A stretch of 64,000 nucleotides of DNA from Methylobacterium sp. Leaf465 (lineage in GTDB: Bacteria > Pseudomonadota > Alphaproteobacteria > Rhizobiales > Beijerinckiaceae): assembly GCF_001424705.1 (NCBI RefSeq), contig NZ_LMRA01000001.1, positions 432,810-496,809 on the forward strand. Direction: 5' to 3'. A program made the position numbers and the translations under genes. Shown here in pieces: positions 61,737-64,000 of this stretch. Under the pieces are notes generated by a model. The model was not told where the DNA came from, searched no databases, and worked only from the letters and a program-made list of their open reading frames with translations. Each line of letters begins with the position of its first letter. Within the stretch, counting starts at the first letter, position 1.

Positions 61737-61740
61737 TTTT
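61720..61740 (+). other. putative attachment site at 3' end of guaA
   Basis: The final codons and stop of guaA (CGATCGAGTGGGAATGA at 61721-61737). Sequence after the stop drops sharply in GC content and belongs to accessory DNA with an integrase. This matches the known use of the guaA 3' end as attB by tyrosine integrases. The second att copy was not found in the window, so the limits are approximate. Confidence 0.4.
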
Positions 61741-61900
61741 TGCCTATCCGGCCATATCCAAAACCACCCCAGAGCACGATCTAAACCACTGATAAAAATA
61801 AATATTCCTGTCGGGATCTATCGATGCCTATCGGTGGGCAGAGATCGCGGCTGTCGGACCCGTTGACGGGCCTTGGCCATATTGATCGCGACGAAATTTG

Positions 61901-61944
61901 AAAGTACCGTCAAGGGAGATGAGGCTCCTGACGGTACTTTTTTG
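61901..61944 (+). terminator. large hairpin followed by T run, probable terminator
   Basis: AAAGTACCGTCA (61901-61912) pairs with TGACGGTACTTT (61929-61940) and the T run goes on to 61943; inner bases GGAG/CTCC add pairing. It could end guaA transcription in front of the integrase gene, in either direction. Its right arm is also a copy of a repeat near the integrase start. Confidence 0.7.
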
Positions 61945-62016
61945 ACGCTAAGCTGCTGACAATACGCAGACTTTTCCGACGAGAGCCCCCCAAAACCGCG
62001 TGACGGTACTTTTTTG
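61929..62016 (+). repeat. 16-base direct repeat upstream of integrase gene
   Basis: TGACGGTACTTTTTTG occurs at 61929-61944 and identically at 62001-62016, and in inverted partial form (12 bases) at 61901-61912. The second copy ends at the integrase Shine-Dalgarno GGAGG. Such repeats near an integrase gene are typical of arm-type integrase or excisionase binding sites. Confidence 0.75.
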
Positions 62017-62029
62017 GAGGTGGCGTACC

Positions 62030-63286
62030 ATGTTGACGGACGCAGCGATCAAGGCGCTTAAACCTAAAGAGAAAATGTACAAGGTGACGGACCGCGATGG
62101 CATGTATTTGCGCGTCGCGCCCTCGGGCGCTCTGTCGTTCAGGCTGGACTATCGGCTCAATGGACGACGGGAGACGGTCTACCTGGGCAAATACGGGCGA
62201 GATGGAATCTCGTTGGCGCGGGCTCGAGAGCTTTGCCTGGACGCGCGGCGAGCGATCAGCGAGGGCCGATCGCCGGCCATTGAGAAGCAGCGCGAGAAGC
62301 GCCGTATCAAGGAAGCGAAGAGCTTCGGCGAGTTTGGCGAAAAGTGGCTGGTGAATGCGCCCATGGCTGACAGCACACGCGCCATGCGTCGTTCCATTTT
62401 TGAACGGGAGCTATTGCCGGTTTGGCGCAACCGCCTGCTTACCGAGATCACACCGGACGATCTTCGCGCGCAATGCGGAAAGATCGTTGATCGCGGCGCG
62501 CCCGCTACCGCGATCCATGTACGCGACATCCTGAAGCAGATCTACGGGTTCGCGATCTTGCATGGCGAGAAGGTGGCCAATCCGGCCGACGACGTCGGAC
62601 CAGCATCGATCGCGACGTTCACGCCGAAAGATCGGGCTCTGTCGCCAGCCGAAATTCGAGTGATGCTAAAAGAGCTGGAAAAGGTCGCCACGCTGCCGAC
62701 GATCCGGCTCGGGATGCGGCTCTTCCTACTGACGATGGTGCGCAAGAGCGAACTGCAGGACGCGGTTTGGGACGAGGTCGACTTCGAGAACGCTGTTTGG
62801 ACAATTCCCAAGGAGCGGATGAAGCGGTCAAAGGCGCACAACGTCTATCTGTGCCGCCAGACTCTCGACATCATGATTGCGCTCAAAACCTGCGCCGGGA
62901 ATTCCCGGTATCTGTTGCCTTCGCGCTATGACGTCGATGCGCCAATGTCTCGCGCGACGTTCAATCGGGTCACATATTCGGTCGTTGAGCAGGCCAAGCA
63001 AGATGGGCTGCCACTCGAACCATTCACGGTTCACGACCTGCGGCGTACAGGCTCGACCCTGCTAAACGAACTGGGTTTTAATAGAGATTGGATCGAGAAG
63101 TGCTGGGCGCACGAAGACGGTCGCTCGTCGCGTGGAGTCTATAACAAGGCCGAATACGAGGTCCAGCGCCGCCATATGATGCAGGAGTGGGCGGATACCG
63201 TGGACGCGTGGGTCGAGGGTCGCAGGCATGCCCCAACGCTCCTACCCACGACTATGCCTTTGCTGGAGCTTGATCCTGCCCTTTGA
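62030..63286 (+). CDS. tyrosine-family site-specific integrase (P4-like, DUF4102)
   Basis: 418 aa. N-terminal DUF4102 (LTDAAIKALKPKEKMYKVTD, GMYLRVAPSGALSFRL, YLGKYGRDG), core-binding SAM-like part and C-terminal catalytic domain with Arg in LTMVRKSELQDAVWDE, Lys in IPKERMKRSKAH, HxxR in TVHDLRRTGSTLL, second His in CWAHEDG and Tyr nucleophile in RGVYNKAEY. It integrates and excises a genomic island. ATG 62030 with TTGGAGG; less GC-rich than neighbouring chromosome genes, consistent with transfer. Convergent with the AlpA-like gene (overlap 35 bases). Confidence 0.95.
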   Translation: MLTDAAIKALKPKEKMYKVTDRDGMYLRVAPSGALSFRLDYRLNGRRETVYLGKYGRDGISLARARELCLDARRAISEGRSPAIEKQREKRRIKEAKSFGEFGEKWLVNAPMADSTRAMRRSIFERELLPVWRNRLLTEITPDDLRAQCGKIVDRGAPATAIHVRDILKQIYGFAILHGEKVANPADDVGPASIATFTPKDRALSPAEIRVMLKELEKVATLPTIRLGMRLFLLTMVRKSELQDAVWDEVDFENAVWTIPKERMKRSKAHNVYLCRQTLDIMIALKTCAGNSRYLLPSRYDVDAPMSRATFNRVTYSVVEQAKQDGLPLEPFTVHDLRRTGSTLLNELGFNRDWIEKCWAHEDGRSSRGVYNKAEYEVQRRHMMQEWADTVDAWVEGRRHAPTLLPTTMPLLELDPAL

Positions 63287-63536
63287 CTGGACGGGATTTT
63301 CGCTTGGCGACGTCGGGGTGCTGCGCACGACGGATCGGGGCGGTCCGTCGTGCGATCAACCAAGCCTCGACCTCGGCTAGATCCCACACGATGCAACGTG
63401 GCGAGAGCGCGAACCGCCGTGGGAATTCGCCGCGTTGCTCCATTTCATAGATGGTGCTGTCTGCCATCGGCACCATTTCACGCAACTGCTGCCGCCGGAT
63501 TGTTCTTCGGATTTGCGTAGCTTCAGTTTTTGCCAT
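63252..63536 (-). CDS. AlpA-family DNA-binding protein, excisionase-like
   Basis: 94 aa. MerR-like winged helix of the AlpA/phage-regulator class: REMVPMADSTIYEMEQRGEF, PRRFALSPRCIVWDLAEVEA and WLIARR. AlpA proteins activate integrase expression or assist excision. The C-terminal end (KRKSRPVKGQDQAPAKA) is basic. GGAG lies 6 bases before the ATG. Adjacent to and convergent with the integrase, as usual in P4-like islands. Confidence 0.9.
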   Translation of the reverse strand: MAKTEATQIRRTIRRQQLREMVPMADSTIYEMEQRGEFPRRFALSPRCIVWDLAEVEAWLIARRTAPIRRAQHPDVAKRKSRPVKGQDQAPAKA

Positions 63537-63545
63537 CTCAATCTC

Positions 63546-63752
63546 CTACGTTGCCGGAGCGATTGAGACCGATAGATGTTGATACTGGAAGCCCTCCCGA
63601 GATGCTGTGCGGTATTTTCGGGCAATGGCGTACACATCGGCGGGTTTTCCCTGACCCGTAGGTGCAGCATAGTAGCGAACAGGCCCTGCTGAACGAACTC
63701 GAATAGCGGTAAGTTCGCCCCACGAAGGAGGCGTTCGGTAGACTCGACTCAC
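63546..63752 (-). CDS. small hypothetical protein of the island
   Basis: 68 aa if started at GTG 63750-63752. Reads GELTAIRVRSAGPVRYYAAP, GQGKPADVYAIARKYRTA and EGFQYQHLSVSIAPAT; balanced composition and the 9-base gap to the AlpA-like gene on the same strand support it. A longer version of the frame runs antisense through the tRNA fragment and is not credible. Not recognised. Confidence 0.5.
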   Translation of the reverse strand: MSRVYRTPPSWGELTAIRVRSAGPVRYYAAPTGQGKPADVYAIARKYRTASREGFQYQHLSVSIAPAT

Positions 63753-63756
63753 TTCC

Positions 63757-63805
63757 AAATCCGGTTCCGAAAGGAGTGTCGGTTCGATTCCGACCACCCG
63801 CACCA
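63757..63805 (+). pseudogene. 3' fragment of a tRNA-Leu gene, probable attachment site
   Basis: From AAATCCGGTTCCGAAAGGAG onwards the sequence matches the 3' half of a tRNA-Leu(CAA): variable arm, T-arm GTCGGTTCGATTCCGAC, acceptor strand CACCCGC, A and encoded CCA at 63803-63805. The 5' half (D-arm, anticodon and GCGGGTG acceptor strand) is missing. The break falls in the anticodon loop, the classic crossover place for tyrosine integrases, so it looks like an attR-type remnant. Confidence 0.8.
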
Positions 63806-63810
63806 ATTCC

Positions 63811-63830
63811 CCGTCGAAATATTTCGACGG
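63811..63830. other. perfect 20-base palindrome behind tRNA fragment
   Basis: CCGTCGAAAT followed directly by its reverse complement ATTTCGACGG. Could fold as a hairpin and have been the terminator of the original tRNA gene, or serve as a protein-binding site. No T run follows. Confidence 0.6.
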
Positions 63831-63866
63831 CAGGTCAGCCCGAAACTCTCGGGGCCGAGCACCGCT

Positions 63867-64000
63867 AGGGTCTGTCATCGCTTGAGCCAATCGAGGGCCG
63901 CGGCAAGACAGAGGACGCCCATGAAGCTGACGGTCGTCTTCTCGTAGCGTGTGGCGATGGCGCGCCACTCCTTGAGCCTGGCCCAGAGGCGCTCGACCTG
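63867..64000. mobile_element. end of an IS5-family insertion sequence (continues beyond window)
   Basis: The right-hand 130 bases carry the last codons of an IS5/IS427-type transposase on the minus strand. The boundary is estimated at a CTAG (63865-63868) just before GGTCTGTCATCGCTTGAGCC. The matching inverted repeat lies outside, so the exact end is not certain. Confidence 0.65.
63875..64000 (-). CDS. IS5-family transposase, C-terminal 41 residues
   Basis: Reads QVERLWARLKEWRAIATRYE then KTTVSFMGVLCLAAALDWLKR to a TGA at 63875-63877. This is the characteristic end of IS427-group DDE transposases (W.RLK.WR.IATRYEK...F.G.L.LAA...WL). The 5' part of the gene lies past base 64000. Confidence 0.85.
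   Translation of the reverse strand, partial: QVERLWARLKEWRAIATRYEKTTVSFMGVLCLAAALDWLKR

Noticed and set aside
63753..63968. N-terminal extension of the small island frame (RVVGIEPTLLSEPD...)
   Set aside because: This stretch is the antisense translation of the tRNA-Leu 3' fragment and of the IS end, a familiar annotation artefact.

Overview
The window is a high-GC alphaproteobacterial chromosome segment. Gene content and protein style point to Rhizobiales, most likely Methylobacterium/Methylorubrum or a close relative: an HWE-family sensor kinase, a phasin, a cold-shock protein with two CSDs, egtB-egtD, an AbcR-like small RNA and a D-Ala-D-Ala carboxypeptidase carrying a SPOR domain. The genus is an inference from protein character, not from a search. 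About 61.7 kb is ordinary, densely packed chromosome; the last 2.3 kb is accessory DNA.

Layout. 1-0.65 kb: 3' end of a nitrile hydratase operon (beta subunit and activator). 0.88 kb: tRNA-Ser(GCT). 1.1-7.3 kb (minus): acyl-CoA ligase, soluble chemoreceptor, and an HWE histidine kinase translationally coupled to a SelW-like CxxC protein. 7.5-12 kb (plus): LemA and two TPM-domain proteins, then the CstA carbon-starvation transporter with its small YbdD partner. 12.4-18.2 kb: RND pump, adaptor and MFS transporter. 18.3-20 kb: rpmG and glutathione reductase. 20-25 kb: an SGNH-like protein, an MltB-type transglycosylase overlapping galE, divergent galU, and an intergenic sRNA candidate. 25.3-30.5 kb: small unknowns, an HtrA-type protease, a DnaJ membrane protein, a DD-carboxypeptidase and a phasin. 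30.7-33.7 kb: clpS-clpA. 34-38.6 kb: egtB-egtD (minus), murI and rpsD. 38.6-42.7 kb: cold-shock protein, CheY-like protein, ppx-rlmE. 42.9-46.4 kb: an exported FMN alpha-hydroxyacid dehydrogenase and a pair of paralogous exported proteins of unknown function. 46.4-53.7 kb: DUF779 protein and aldehyde dehydrogenase, a serine hydrolase, two MFS drug transporters and a DoxX protein. 54-61.7 kb: a lipoprotein, guaB, MAPEG, ketopantoate reductase, a RsmB-like methyltransferase and guaA. 61.7-64 kb: tyrosine integrase, AlpA-like regulator, a tRNA-Leu 3' fragment and the end of an IS5-type insertion sequence.

How the genes work together: guaB and guaA give IMP to GMP; galE and galU are divergent sugar-nucleotide genes; ClpS loads ClpA; EgtB and EgtD make ergothioneine alongside Gor for thiol redox; CstA with YbdD imports peptides or pyruvate. 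The points I find most worth following are a Tat-type flavoenzyme with a CXXCH motif (42935-44230), a two-gene exported paralogue system with repeated Cys-pair modules (44672-46433), a CCUCCC-bearing sRNA (about 24964-25054), and the integration junctions downstream of guaA.
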